Below the pieces are notes generated by a model that worked only from the letters and a program-made list of their open reading frames with translations, had not been told where the DNA came from and ran no database searches. Below, piece by piece: positions 26,817 to 33,916 of a stretch of 64,000 bases of DNA; the stretch's first letter is position 1; each line of letters opens with the position of its first letter. Source of the stretch: Paracoccaceae bacterium (GTDB lineage: Bacteria; Pseudomonadota; Alphaproteobacteria; Rhodobacterales; Rhodobacteraceae); contig JAKIUB010000013.1 in NCBI GenBank assembly GCA_021647745.1, positions 1 through 64,000 of the forward strand, given 5' to 3'. A program made the translations under genes and the position numbers.

Positions 26817-27557
26817 TTATGTGGTTATTTTGACGAGCAGGTTGGCTTCAAACAGCCCGCCGATGCTTTTGGTCAAATCGAAATCGGGGATTTTCTCGCA
26901 AAACGAAATTGTGTCGCCGAGGGTGGTACCGGCCATCAGTCGGCGCAAAAAATCGGCGGCGGGTGCCGGCAGGCTACGCATTTCGACCATGGTTTCGGGG
27001 CGGGCGACCAGCACGTTTTGCCCGTGATGAGGTATCGGGATATCGGGCGCGCCGCTATTTTTCTGCCAGATGGCCAATACCGGATAGGGTGAGGATACAA
27101 TTTGCAGACTCGGGTGCAGGTGAAGATGTGCGTCGGCCATGCTTTCGGGGGGCAGGGTGGCGAGGGCGCTACCGTCTATCGGCTCGGCATCGGCGGCGTG
27201 GTAAGCGCGGGTGCGGGCGCGCTCCAGCCGTGCGACATCGGGCAGATAGCCGAGCTTGGCCACGGGGGGGAAGGTGGCGAGAAATTCGGGAAATTCGGGG
27301 GCAAAATCCGAGATGACCGGTGTTTTTGGCGGGTGTTGGCGCACAAACACTCCCGCCATGGCTTGGAAAAACTTTTCTCCCAGCAGTTTTTCGACCACCG
27401 GATAGGCATCTGCCAGCGCTTCGCTAAGCGATAGCACAACATTGTTGCGATAGACATCAAAGCGCTTGCCGGCGGGGCGGCCTTTCGGGTCTATCAGCCC
27501 GTCGGGCGTGGGCAGGTCGGCATCCAGCAGGGCTTTGGCAAAGGCTTTCTGGTTCAT
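26817..27557 (-). CDS. bufC: DUF2063 partner protein (BufC-like)
   Basis: 246 residues with the DUF2063 N-terminal domain (about 5-95: RFDVYRNNVVLSLSEALADAYPVVEKLLG is the diagnostic region, here by key words YRNN and AYPVVEKLLG) and a C-terminal domain similar to precursor-recognition elements. In bufferin/methanobactin-like systems this protein helps the MNIO enzyme bind the precursor. Its start overlaps the bufB stop by ATGA. Confidence 0.83.
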   Translation of the reverse strand: MNQKAFAKALLDADLPTPDGLIDPKGRPAGKRFDVYRNNVVLSLSEALADAYPVVEKLLGEKFFQAMAGVFVRQHPPKTPVISDFAPEFPEFLATFPPVAKLGYLPDVARLERARTRAYHAADAEPIDGSALATLPPESMADAHLHLHPSLQIVSSPYPVLAIWQKNSGAPDIPIPHHGQNVLVARPETMVEMRSLPAPAADFLRRLMAGTTLGDTISFCEKIPDFDLTKSIGGLFEANLLVKITT

Positions 27558-28396
27558 GATACGGCTTTCAGGGCTTTGGTTGCGCGGGTGGCCTCGGCCT
27601 CCAGCGTTGCCCAGTCGGGTATATCGCTATCCCACTCGATCAGGATCGGCTTGGTGCCGGTGCGGGCAAGAAGCCGGTCGAGCAAAGCCCATACCGGGTC
27701 AACCACCGGCTGGTTGTGCGAATCAATCAACAACGGGGCGCCGTGGTCGTCCTGGTCAACGGTATGGCCACCGAGGTGGATCTCGCCAATATCTTCAACC
27801 GGAAAGTTGCGTATGTAGTCTTCGGGGGAATAGGCCTGATTGGTGGCTGAAACAAAGATATTGTTGACATCCAGCAGCAGCCCGCAGCCGGTGCGGGCGG
27901 TTATTTCGCTCAAAAAGGTGATCTCGTCCATGGTGCTTTCGCTGAATGATACATAAAGCGAGGGATTTTCCAGCAGCATCTGCACGTTGAGTGTTGATTG
28001 CACCTGATCGATATGCTCTGCCACCCGTTTGACCGAGGCCATATTATAGGGCAGGGGCAGCAGGTCGTTCAGGTAGCCGCCTTCATGGGTCGACCAAGCC
28101 AGATGCTCGGAAAAGGCGGCCGGCTTCAGCCAGCCCAGCAGGTGCTTGAGGCGGGCGAGGTGGTCGGTATCAAGCGGGCGCTCGCTACCGATGGACAAAC
28201 CGACCCCGTGGCAGGAAACGGGAAATATCTCGGCAAGCTGCGCGAGCTGTGCCAGCGGCGGGCCACCGGCGGACATGTAATTTTCCGCATGGACCTCCAG
28301 CCACTTGACGCTGCCGGGATGTTTGAGAATATCCTCAAGGTGCTGCGGCTTGTAGCCGACGCCGGCGCTATGGGGTAGGTGGGGGATCAGGGGCAT
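27554..28396 (-). CDS. bufB: DUF692 multinuclear non-heme iron oxidase (MNIO, BufB-like)
   Basis: TIM-barrel iron enzyme that modifies cysteines of a RiPP precursor; in bufferins it installs thiooxazole-type rings that bind copper. The 280-residue product shows the metal-ligand strands: EVHAENY, SCHGVGLSIGS, FSEHLAW, LLENPS, LLDVNNI and EIHLGGH, with D/H/E positions conserved in the family. Start at 28396 follows GAGG; a start at 28423 would add nine residues. It lies 53 nt after the precursor gene and overlaps bufC. Confidence 0.88.
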   Translation of the reverse strand: MPLIPHLPHSAGVGYKPQHLEDILKHPGSVKWLEVHAENYMSAGGPPLAQLAQLAEIFPVSCHGVGLSIGSERPLDTDHLARLKHLLGWLKPAAFSEHLAWSTHEGGYLNDLLPLPYNMASVKRVAEHIDQVQSTLNVQMLLENPSLYVSFSESTMDEITFLSEITARTGCGLLLDVNNIFVSATNQAYSPEDYIRNFPVEDIGEIHLGGHTVDQDDHGAPLLIDSHNQPVVDPVWALLDRLLARTGTKPILIEWDSDIPDWATLEAEATRATKALKAVS

Positions 28397-28449
28397 GGGC
28401 AACCTCTTGGTTGGCGGAGGCACGGCAATCGCGCATCCGCCGGTTTGGT

Positions 28450-28755
28450 TCAGGAAGGCACGTCGCGGGTCAGCTCTTCAAGCGCGCCCATGCGGGCGGT
28501 GCCGTCAGCCATTTCGGGCAGCTCCATGCTGGTGCAGGTGCCAGCTGGAACCATTGTGAAGGCGTTGCCCTGGAAATCAACTACCGAGGAGCCTGCGCAT
28601 GTGGTGCCGGCGCCTGCCTTGCAGTCATTTTGGCCGGCAAGCGCTACGCCCCAGCATTTTTCGGCGGCTTGGGCTGTAGCTGTGCCCGTGGTCGAGGCGA
28701 GGGCCGCTGCAACAGATCCGGCAATGGCGAGGCTTTTCAGAATTTTATTGGACAT
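28450..28755 (-). CDS. bufA1: DUF2282 bufferin-type RiPP precursor (BufA1-like)
   Basis: 101 residues: signal peptide (hydrophobic about 8-20, cleavage near residue 29-31) and a mature part with four cysteines at 34, 45, 53 and 74 in EKCWG, NDCKAG, TTCAG and VPAGTC, the DUF2282 pattern. These cysteines are the expected substrates of the MNIO enzyme encoded next. AAGGA precedes the ATG. First gene of the minus-strand cluster, with an array of TAAC motifs 75-137 nt upstream. Exported after modification is the model for known bufferins. Confidence 0.87.
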   Translation of the reverse strand: MSNKILKSLAIAGSVAAALASTTGTATAQAAEKCWGVALAGQNDCKAGAGTTCAGSSVVDFQGNAFTMVPAGTCTSMELPEMADGTARMGALEELTRDVPS

Positions 28756-28829
28756 TGGTTTTTCCTTTAAGTTTGAATTAACAAGTTGCGTGTCAAAGAA
28801 GACAGGGAAAGAGCTAGCGGGTGGTAAAA

Positions 28830-28892
28830 TAACATTCCAGTAACATGAGTGTTATGTAACGCGGTTGTAACGCACTCTTGAAAAGCGTTACA
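28830..28892. repeat. Phased TAAC motif array upstream of bufA1
   Basis: TAACA at 28830 and 28841 (11 nt apart), TGTTA at 28850, TGTAACGC at 28855 and 28866 (again 11 nt apart), and the inverse GCGTTACA at 28885. The last two octamers form a perfect inverted repeat with an 11-nt spacer, and 28841-28854 is a TAACA-N4-TGTTA palindrome. Helical-turn spacing suggests cooperative regulator binding, as for OmpR/PhoB-type response regulators. Confidence 0.6.
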
Positions 28893-29033
28893 TTTTGCGT
28901 GAACAGAAAGCCCTCTAAGGCCATGTTTGGCGGGAAAAAAACCGGGTGTGCCGGCGACCGGGTCGATATGGAAAGAAGTGAAGGGCCGGTTTTACTGTGC
29001 GAGCCACCAAAACGGCTGCGTTTTTCGGGTAAC

Positions 29034-29047
29034 TTGATTCAGGTCAA
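29034..29047. promoter_or_regulatory. FNR/FnrL-type box upstream of nuoA
   Basis: TTGAT-TCAG-GTCAA matches the FNR/FnrL dyad (TTGAy-N4-rTCAA). Its centre is about 40 nt upstream of the transcription start that the TAATAA-like -10 at 29068-29073 would give, near the activating class II position. Oxygen control of complex I is inferred. Confidence 0.55.
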
Positions 29048-29168
29048 TTCCGCGAATTGAATGTATGTAATAACCCGCTTGTTTGGTTGACCTCGCCCAG
29101 CGGCGGGAGTAAACCCGTCGAGACTCTTGGAAGCCCTGGAAAAGGGCCATTTTATTAAGGAGCGGCCC

Positions 29169-29534
29169 TTGGCAGACCTTTTGCGCGAATACCTCCCCAT
29201 TCTGATCTTCTTTGGCCTTGCGGTAGTGCTGGCTATTATATTGACGCTCTCGGCGATCATCGTCGCGGTGCGCAATCCTGATCCGGAAAAGCTGTCATCC
29301 TATGAATGCGGGTTTAATGCCTTTGATGATGCGCGCATGAAGTTTGATGTGCGGTTTTATCTTGTGGCGATCCTGTTTATTATTTTTGATCTCGAGGTTG
29401 CGTTTCTGTTTCCGTGGGCGGTGGCCTTCAAGGATGTCGGGATATTCGGCTTTTGGTCAATGATGGTATTTTTGGCGGTGCTGACCATCGGCTTTATCTA
29501 CGAATGGAGAAAAGGGGCGCTGGAATGGTCGTGA
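29169..29534 (+). CDS. nuoA: NADH-quinone oxidoreductase subunit A
   Basis: 121 residues, three membrane helices of the complex I membrane arm, with the loop YECGFNAFDDAR that carries the conserved cysteine and acidic residues near the quinone site. Starts with TTG at 29169 after AAGGAG (29157-29162); the longer frame would begin in the leader. First gene of the nuo operon; overlaps nuoB by 10 nt. Confidence 0.93.
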   Translation: MADLLREYLPILIFFGLAVVLAIILTLSAIIVAVRNPDPEKLSSYECGFNAFDDARMKFDVRFYLVAILFIIFDLEVAFLFPWAVAFKDVGIFGFWSMMVFLAVLTIGFIYEWRKGALEWS

Positions 29535-30058
29535 GCACGAGTATGAATACGGCAGGTGCCGACAAGGAAGTTACGGTCAGCGCGCTCAATGACGAGCTGG
29601 CCGATAAAGGCTTTTTGCTGACCTCGACCGAGGATGTGATCAACTGGGCGCGTACCGGCTCCTTGCACTGGATGACCTTCGGACTGGCTTGCTGTGCGGT
29701 CGAGATGATCCATACCTCTATGCCGCGCTATGATATGGAGCGTTTTGGCACCGCGCCCCGCGCCTCTCCGCGCCAGAGTGATTTGATGATTGTAGCCGGC
29801 ACATTGACCAACAAAATGGCACCGGCGCTGCGCAAGGTTTATGACCAGATGCCCGAGCCGCGCTATGTGATCTCCATGGGTTCTTGCGCCAATGGCGGCG
29901 GCTACTACCACTATTCTTATTCGGTGGTGCGCGGCTGTGATCGCATTGTGCCGGTAGATGTATATGTGCCCGGCTGCCCGCCAACGGCTGAAGCGCTGCT
30001 CTATGGTGTATTGCAGCTCCACCGCAAGATCCGCCGCACCGGAACGATTGTACGATAG
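29525..30058 (+). CDS. nuoB: NADH-quinone oxidoreductase subunit B
   Basis: 177 residues; binds iron-sulfur cluster N2, the last redox centre before quinone. The tandem-cysteine motif GLACCAVEM and the further ligands in SMGSCANGGG and VYVPGCPPTAEAL are present. Start at ATG 29525 overlaps nuoA; GTG 29531 or ATG 29543 are alternatives that only trim the variable N-terminus. Confidence 0.95.
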   Translation: MVVSTSMNTAGADKEVTVSALNDELADKGFLLTSTEDVINWARTGSLHWMTFGLACCAVEMIHTSMPRYDMERFGTAPRASPRQSDLMIVAGTLTNKMAPALRKVYDQMPEPRYVISMGSCANGGGYYHYSYSVVRGCDRIVPVDVYVPGCPPTAEALLYGVLQLHRKIRRTGTIVR

Positions 30059-30065
30059 GGAACCC

Positions 30066-30671
30066 ATGTCTGAAGCCTTGAACGAACTCAAAAGCCTGGT
30101 CGAGATGAAGCAATCCGCTGCGGTGCGCCGGGCCTCGATCTCCAACGGTGAGCTGACGGTGCATATCGTGCCGGCTGCCATTCCGGATTTTACAGAGTTT
30201 TTGCGCAATGATCCGCAGTGTCTGTTTACCCAGATGATCGATATTACCGGTGCGGACTACCCCGACCGCTCCAGGCGATTCGAGTTGATCTACCATTTTT
30301 TGTCGATGCGCCATAATCAGCGTATCCGGGTAAAGGCGGATATGGCAGATGGCGAAATTGCACCGAGCATCACCGCCATTCACCCCTCGGCCAACTGGTT
30401 CGAGCGTGAAGTATTCGATATGTATGGCATAAGGTTTTCGGGCCACCCCGATCTGCGGCGTCTGCTGACTGATTATGGCTTTACCGGTCACCCGCTGCGC
30501 AAGGATTTTCCGACCAGCGGCTATGTGGAAATGGTTTATGACGAGGTCGAAAAGCGTTGTATTTATCGCCCGGTTTCGCTGACCCAGGAATACCGGCAGT
30601 TTGATTTTATGTCCCCGTGGGAGGGGGCTGAATATATCCTTCCCGGTGATGAAAAAACGGAGGCCAAGTGA
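30066..30671 (+). CDS. nuoC: NADH-quinone oxidoreductase subunit C
   Basis: 201 residues of the 30-kDa complex I subunit, peripheral arm. Contains the signature segment EREVFDMYGIRFSGHPDLRRLL with the C-terminal HPLRKDFP block (cited in part: EREVFDMYGI, DLRRLLTDYGF). Starts 7 nt after nuoB; a longer frame reading through the nuoB end is not credible. Not fused to NuoD, unlike in Escherichia coli. Confidence 0.95.
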   Translation: MSEALNELKSLVEMKQSAAVRRASISNGELTVHIVPAAIPDFTEFLRNDPQCLFTQMIDITGADYPDRSRRFELIYHFLSMRHNQRIRVKADMADGEIAPSITAIHPSANWFEREVFDMYGIRFSGHPDLRRLLTDYGFTGHPLRKDFPTSGYVEMVYDEVEKRCIYRPVSLTQEYRQFDFMSPWEGAEYILPGDEKTEAK

Positions 30672-31873
30672 TGGACGGCAACGGCACCCCCGGCCCCAAA
30701 ACAGTTCGTAATTTTAGCCTGAATTTTGGCCCCCAACACCCGAGCGCCCACGGGGTTTTGCGCATGGTGCTGGAGCTGGACGGCGAAATAGTCGAGCGCG
30801 CCGACCCTCATGTGGGCCTGCTGCATCGCGGCACAGAAAAGCTGATGGAAAGTCGCACCTATTTGCAGAATATCCCTTATTTCGACCGGCTCGATTATGT
30901 GTCGCCAATGAATCAGGAGCACGCGTTTTGTCTGGCGATCGAAAAGCTGACAGGGACGGTAGTGCCGCGCCGCGCTTCGCTTATCCGGGTGCTTTTTTGT
31001 GAAATTGGCCGGATACTGAACCACCTGATGAATGTCGGCTCGCAAGCCATGGATGTCGGGGCGATGACCCCCAATATCTGGGGTTTCGATGAGCGTGAAA
31101 CCCTGATGATCTTTTGCGAGCGGGCTTGCGGCGCGCGGCTCCACGCCAATTATTTTCGCCCCGGCGGCGTGCACCAAGACCTGCCGCAAAAGCTGATTGA
31201 TGATATTGACGCCTGGGCACTGCGCTTTCCGCCGGTGCTTGATGATATGGCCAGCCTGTTGACGGAAAACCGGATTTTCCGACAGCGCAATGTGGATATC
31301 GGCATTCTTACCGAGCAAGATGCGCTTGATTACGCCATGACCGGGGTGATGTTGCGCTCGACCGGGCTGGCATGGGATTTGCGCCGCGCCCAGCCCTATG
31401 AATGCTATGACGAGTTCGATTTCGAAATCCCGGTTGGCACAAACGGGGATTGCTTTGACCGCTACCTGATGCGTATGGCCGAGATGCGCGAAAGCATTAA
31501 GATCATCCACCAAGCAATTGTAAAGTTGAATGAATGCAAGGGCGAAGACGTGCTGGCGCGGGGCAAGCTTGCCCCGCCCAAGCGCGCCGAGATGAAAACC
31601 TCGATGGAAGCGCTGATCCATCATTTCAAGCTTTATACCGAGGGCTTCCATGTGCCGGCGGGCGAGACCTATGTGGCTGTCGAGGCCCCCAAGGGCGAAT
31701 TCGGGGTTTACCTTGTCGCGGACGGCTCAAACCGGCCCTACAAGGTCAAGATCCGCGCGCCGGGCTATGCCCATCTGGCGGCGATGGATTACATGGGCAG
31801 AGGTCACCAGCTCGCCGATATAGCGGCGCTGATCGGCACCATGGATGTGGTATTCGGAGAGATAGATCGATGA
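30671..31873 (+). CDS. nuoD: NADH-quinone oxidoreductase subunit D
   Basis: 400 residues of the 49-kDa subunit that forms the quinone pocket with NuoB; related to hydrogenase large subunits. NFGPQHPSAHGVLR near the N-terminus and HRGTEKLME are the family marks; the C-terminus ends GEIDR. It starts in the nuoC stop (TGATG); a GTG at 30668 is an alternative. The stop overlaps the ATG of a small ORF. Confidence 0.95.
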   Translation: MDGNGTPGPKTVRNFSLNFGPQHPSAHGVLRMVLELDGEIVERADPHVGLLHRGTEKLMESRTYLQNIPYFDRLDYVSPMNQEHAFCLAIEKLTGTVVPRRASLIRVLFCEIGRILNHLMNVGSQAMDVGAMTPNIWGFDERETLMIFCERACGARLHANYFRPGGVHQDLPQKLIDDIDAWALRFPPVLDDMASLLTENRIFRQRNVDIGILTEQDALDYAMTGVMLRSTGLAWDLRRAQPYECYDEFDFEIPVGTNGDCFDRYLMRMAEMRESIKIIHQAIVKLNECKGEDVLARGKLAPPKRAEMKTSMEALIHHFKLYTEGFHVPAGETYVAVEAPKGEFGVYLVADGSNRPYKVKIRAPGYAHLAAMDYMGRGHQLADIAALIGTMDVVFGEIDR

Positions 31874-31971
31874 TGGAACCGGCTAAATTATCGCGGCTGA
31901 AGGCTGGGGGAGCATTTGCGCCCCTGACCCTGCGCGACCTGACAACCCTTAAAGCGGAGATACGCCGGTAA
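31870..31971 (+). CDS. 33-codon translationally coupled small ORF between nuoD and nuoE
   Basis: Encodes MMEPAKLSRLKAGGAF... ending LKAEIRR, basic and without a membrane helix. It begins in the nuoD stop (ATGA), has GGAGAG 8 nt upstream, and ends in the nuoE start (TAATG). Such exact coupling on both sides suggests it is translated, either as a small protein or to carry ribosomes onto nuoE. I do not recognise the sequence. Extra reading frames inside nuo operons are known in Rhodobacter. Confidence 0.6.
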   Translation: MMEPAKLSRLKAGGAFAPLTLRDLTTLKAEIRR

Positions 31972-33044
31972 TGCTACGTCGTCTTCACCCCGAGCAGCCC
32001 GAAAGCTTTGCTTTCACAGATGCCAATATGGCATGGGCGCAAGAGCAGATCAAAAAATACCCAGACGGGCGGCAGGCTTCGGCTGTTATTCCGCTGTTGT
32101 GGCGCGCACAGGAGCAAGAGGGCTGGCTGAGCAAACCCGCACTGGAAAGCGTGGCGGATATGCTTGATATGGCTTATATTCGTGTGCTAGAAGTTGCGAC
32201 CTTCTATTTCATGTTTCAGCTCAAGCCGGTCGGCTCGGTAGCGCATATCCAGATTTGCGGCACGACATCCTGCATGCTGCTCGGCTCGGAAGACCTGATT
32301 GCGGTCTGCAAAAAAGAGATCAACGAGCAGCCCTATTTGCCGAGCGAAGATGGCAAGCTAAGCTGGGAAGAGGTCGAGTGTCTCGGTGCCTGCACCAATG
32401 CGCCAATGGCCCAGATCGGCAAAGACTATTACGAAGACCTGACCGAAGACAACCTGCGCGATCTGTTGGCCGGGTTTGCCAGGGGCGAGGTGCCAAAGCC
32501 CGGCCCGCAAAACGGCCGTTTTGCTGCCGAACCTCTGGGCGGTCCCACCAGCCTTAAAACCCTCAGCGGCGAGGCTGAAAACGGCTCGGTGGCGCTGGCG
32601 ACCGCATTTGGTGATACCGTCAAGCGGATAGATGGCAGCGAAGGGCCGATCTGGACCGCACCGGTGCCGGTTGGCCAGCAGAAAAACACGCTGGAACCGG
32701 CAGTAAAAAAGCCGGCACCAAAAAAAGCCAAAAGCCCTGCGAAAGATGAAAAACCCCCATCGGATGAGGAAAAACCCGATTTATTGAGCGCCCCGCGTGG
32801 TGGTCAGCCAGATGACCTCAAAAAGATCAAGGGTGTCGGGCCGAAGCTGGAAAAAGAACTGAACGTTGCCGGTGTATTCCATTTTGACCAAATCGCGGGC
32901 TGGAGCGTGGCCGAAGTTACATGGGCCGACCAGCATCTGGTCAGCTTCAAGGGGCGGGTCAGCCGTGATAACTGGGTGGGCCAAGCCAAAGAATTACAAA
33001 GTAAGACGGAGAAACAAACTCACACCGAGGAGAAAAAACCATGA
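31971..33044 (+). CDS. nuoE: NADH-quinone oxidoreductase subunit E with a helix-hairpin-helix tail
   Basis: 357 residues, about twice the usual NuoE. Residues 1-165 are the thioredoxin-like 24-kDa subunit with the [2Fe-2S] ligands Cys96, Cys101, Cys137 and Cys141 (CGTTSC and CLGAC). Residues 170-268 are a low-complexity linker rich in Pro, Lys and Ala. Residues 270-342 form a helix-hairpin-helix-like domain (DDLKKIKGVGPKLEKEL) that reappears in the next gene. Such tails are known on several Rhodobacterales proteins. Overlaps the small ORF upstream and the next gene by ATGA. Confidence 0.93.
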   Translation: MLRRLHPEQPESFAFTDANMAWAQEQIKKYPDGRQASAVIPLLWRAQEQEGWLSKPALESVADMLDMAYIRVLEVATFYFMFQLKPVGSVAHIQICGTTSCMLLGSEDLIAVCKKEINEQPYLPSEDGKLSWEEVECLGACTNAPMAQIGKDYYEDLTEDNLRDLLAGFARGEVPKPGPQNGRFAAEPLGGPTSLKTLSGEAENGSVALATAFGDTVKRIDGSEGPIWTAPVPVGQQKNTLEPAVKKPAPKKAKSPAKDEKPPSDEEKPDLLSAPRGGQPDDLKKIKGVGPKLEKELNVAGVFHFDQIAGWSVAEVTWADQHLVSFKGRVSRDNWVGQAKELQSKTEKQTHTEEKKP

Positions 33045-33658
33045 CAGAGCACAATCAGATAGATAGGGAATGCTTGCAAAAAGGCGGGCTGTGGGCGTTT
33101 GTTGTTGCGTTGGCTATCGGGCTGCTGACCTGGTCTTTTATCAGCTTCCTTGCCGGTGTGCTGGTGTTCGTCATTATTTTTGCCATAGGGTTCGGTGTTG
33201 CTTTTTCGATGTGCAAGAATCGCGGAGCAGGGCGAGATGCCGATATACGCGCGGTTGATATTGCGCGCCAGGAAATGGGCATAGCGGCCCCTGCTCCCGA
33301 AGATGAGCCAGAGGTGGTGGCACCGGCGCCAGAACCCGCCGTAGAACCCGCGCCAAAGCCCGAAGCTGCTTCGCCCCCCGCGCACGAAGAGCACGTGGGG
33401 CAGCTTGGTGAAGGCGAGGCCAAGCCCGAGCTTTTGAGCGCGGCGCGCGGTGGCAAGCCAGACGATCTTAAAAAGATCAAGGGCGTAGGACCAAAGCTGG
33501 AAAATGAGTTGAACGCAGCCGGTGTGTTTCACTTTAACCAAATCGCCGCGTGGAGCGTTGAAGAGGTGGCGTGGGCGGACCAGCATCTGGTCAGCTTCAA
33601 GGGGCGGGTGACGCGTGATAGCTGGGTGGCACAGGCCATCAAGCTGGCTAAAAGTTAA
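33041..33658 (+). CDS. Membrane-anchored paralogue of the NuoE tail domain
   Basis: 205 residues: a hydrophobic N-terminal region (about 16-57, one or two membrane helices), a Pro/Ala/Glu-rich linker (80-128) and a C-terminal domain (130-202) that matches the NuoE tail at 59 of 72 positions by my count. Start overlaps nuoE by ATGA. It probably places the same domain at the membrane next to complex I. No known function. Confidence 0.85.
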   Translation: MTEHNQIDRECLQKGGLWAFVVALAIGLLTWSFISFLAGVLVFVIIFAIGFGVAFSMCKNRGAGRDADIRAVDIARQEMGIAAPAPEDEPEVVAPAPEPAVEPAPKPEAASPPAHEEHVGQLGEGEAKPELLSAARGGKPDDLKKIKGVGPKLENELNAAGVFHFNQIAAWSVEEVAWADQHLVSFKGRVTRDSWVAQAIKLAKS

Positions 33659-33696
33659 ACAACGGGGCCGTGGCTCTGTGTGAAAAAGGAATAGGC

Positions 33697-33915
33697 ATGA
33701 GCCGTGAAGAAAACCAGCGCAAGCAGACCAGATTGGCATCCTATGTGATGCTGGGTTCGGTGTTGTTGTTGCTGGCCGGCTCATGGATTGGCGGGGTTCT
33801 GGGCCTGCCGATCCGCTTTGCTTTTTTGCTGGATTTCATCGCATTGGGCGGTTTTGCCTTTGCGATCATTACATTATTCAGGGTCTGGCGTTCGCGCCGG
33901 CAAGACGGAGAGTAG
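33697..33915 (+). CDS. Small membrane protein, DUF5337 type
   Basis: 72 residues: a charged N-terminus (SREENQRKQTR) and two membrane helices (about 15-33 and 38-60), ending in a basic tail. Position between nuoE and nuoF and the layout match the DUF5337 family found in Rhodobacterales nuo operons; role unknown, perhaps complex I assembly. AAGGA precedes ATG 33697; the longer frame from 33670 lacks a good site. Confidence 0.75.
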   Translation: MSREENQRKQTRLASYVMLGSVLLLLAGSWIGGVLGLPIRFAFLLDFIALGGFAFAIITLFRVWRSRRQDGE

Positions 33916-33916
33916 C

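Larger units (their letters stand above)
28756..29168. promoter_or_regulatory. 413-nt divergent intergenic region between bufA1 and nuoA
   Basis: The only gap above 300 bases in the window. From the left: the bufA1 leader with its ribosome site; a TAAC motif array (28830-28892); a plain stretch containing an unconvincing short ORF (28878-29060); an FNR-type box (29034-29047); a TATGTAATAA stretch (29064-29073) that could be the nuoA -10; and a GC-rich leader ending with AAGGAG before the TTG start of nuoA. I see no gene in it. Confidence 0.6.

Noticed and set aside
28878..29060. 60-codon ORF upstream of nuoA
   Set aside because: No ribosome site, overlaps the FNR-type box, no recognisable sequence.
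30563..31651. 362-codon minus-strand frame opposite nuoD
   Set aside because: Antisense shadow of nuoD; no domain recognised.
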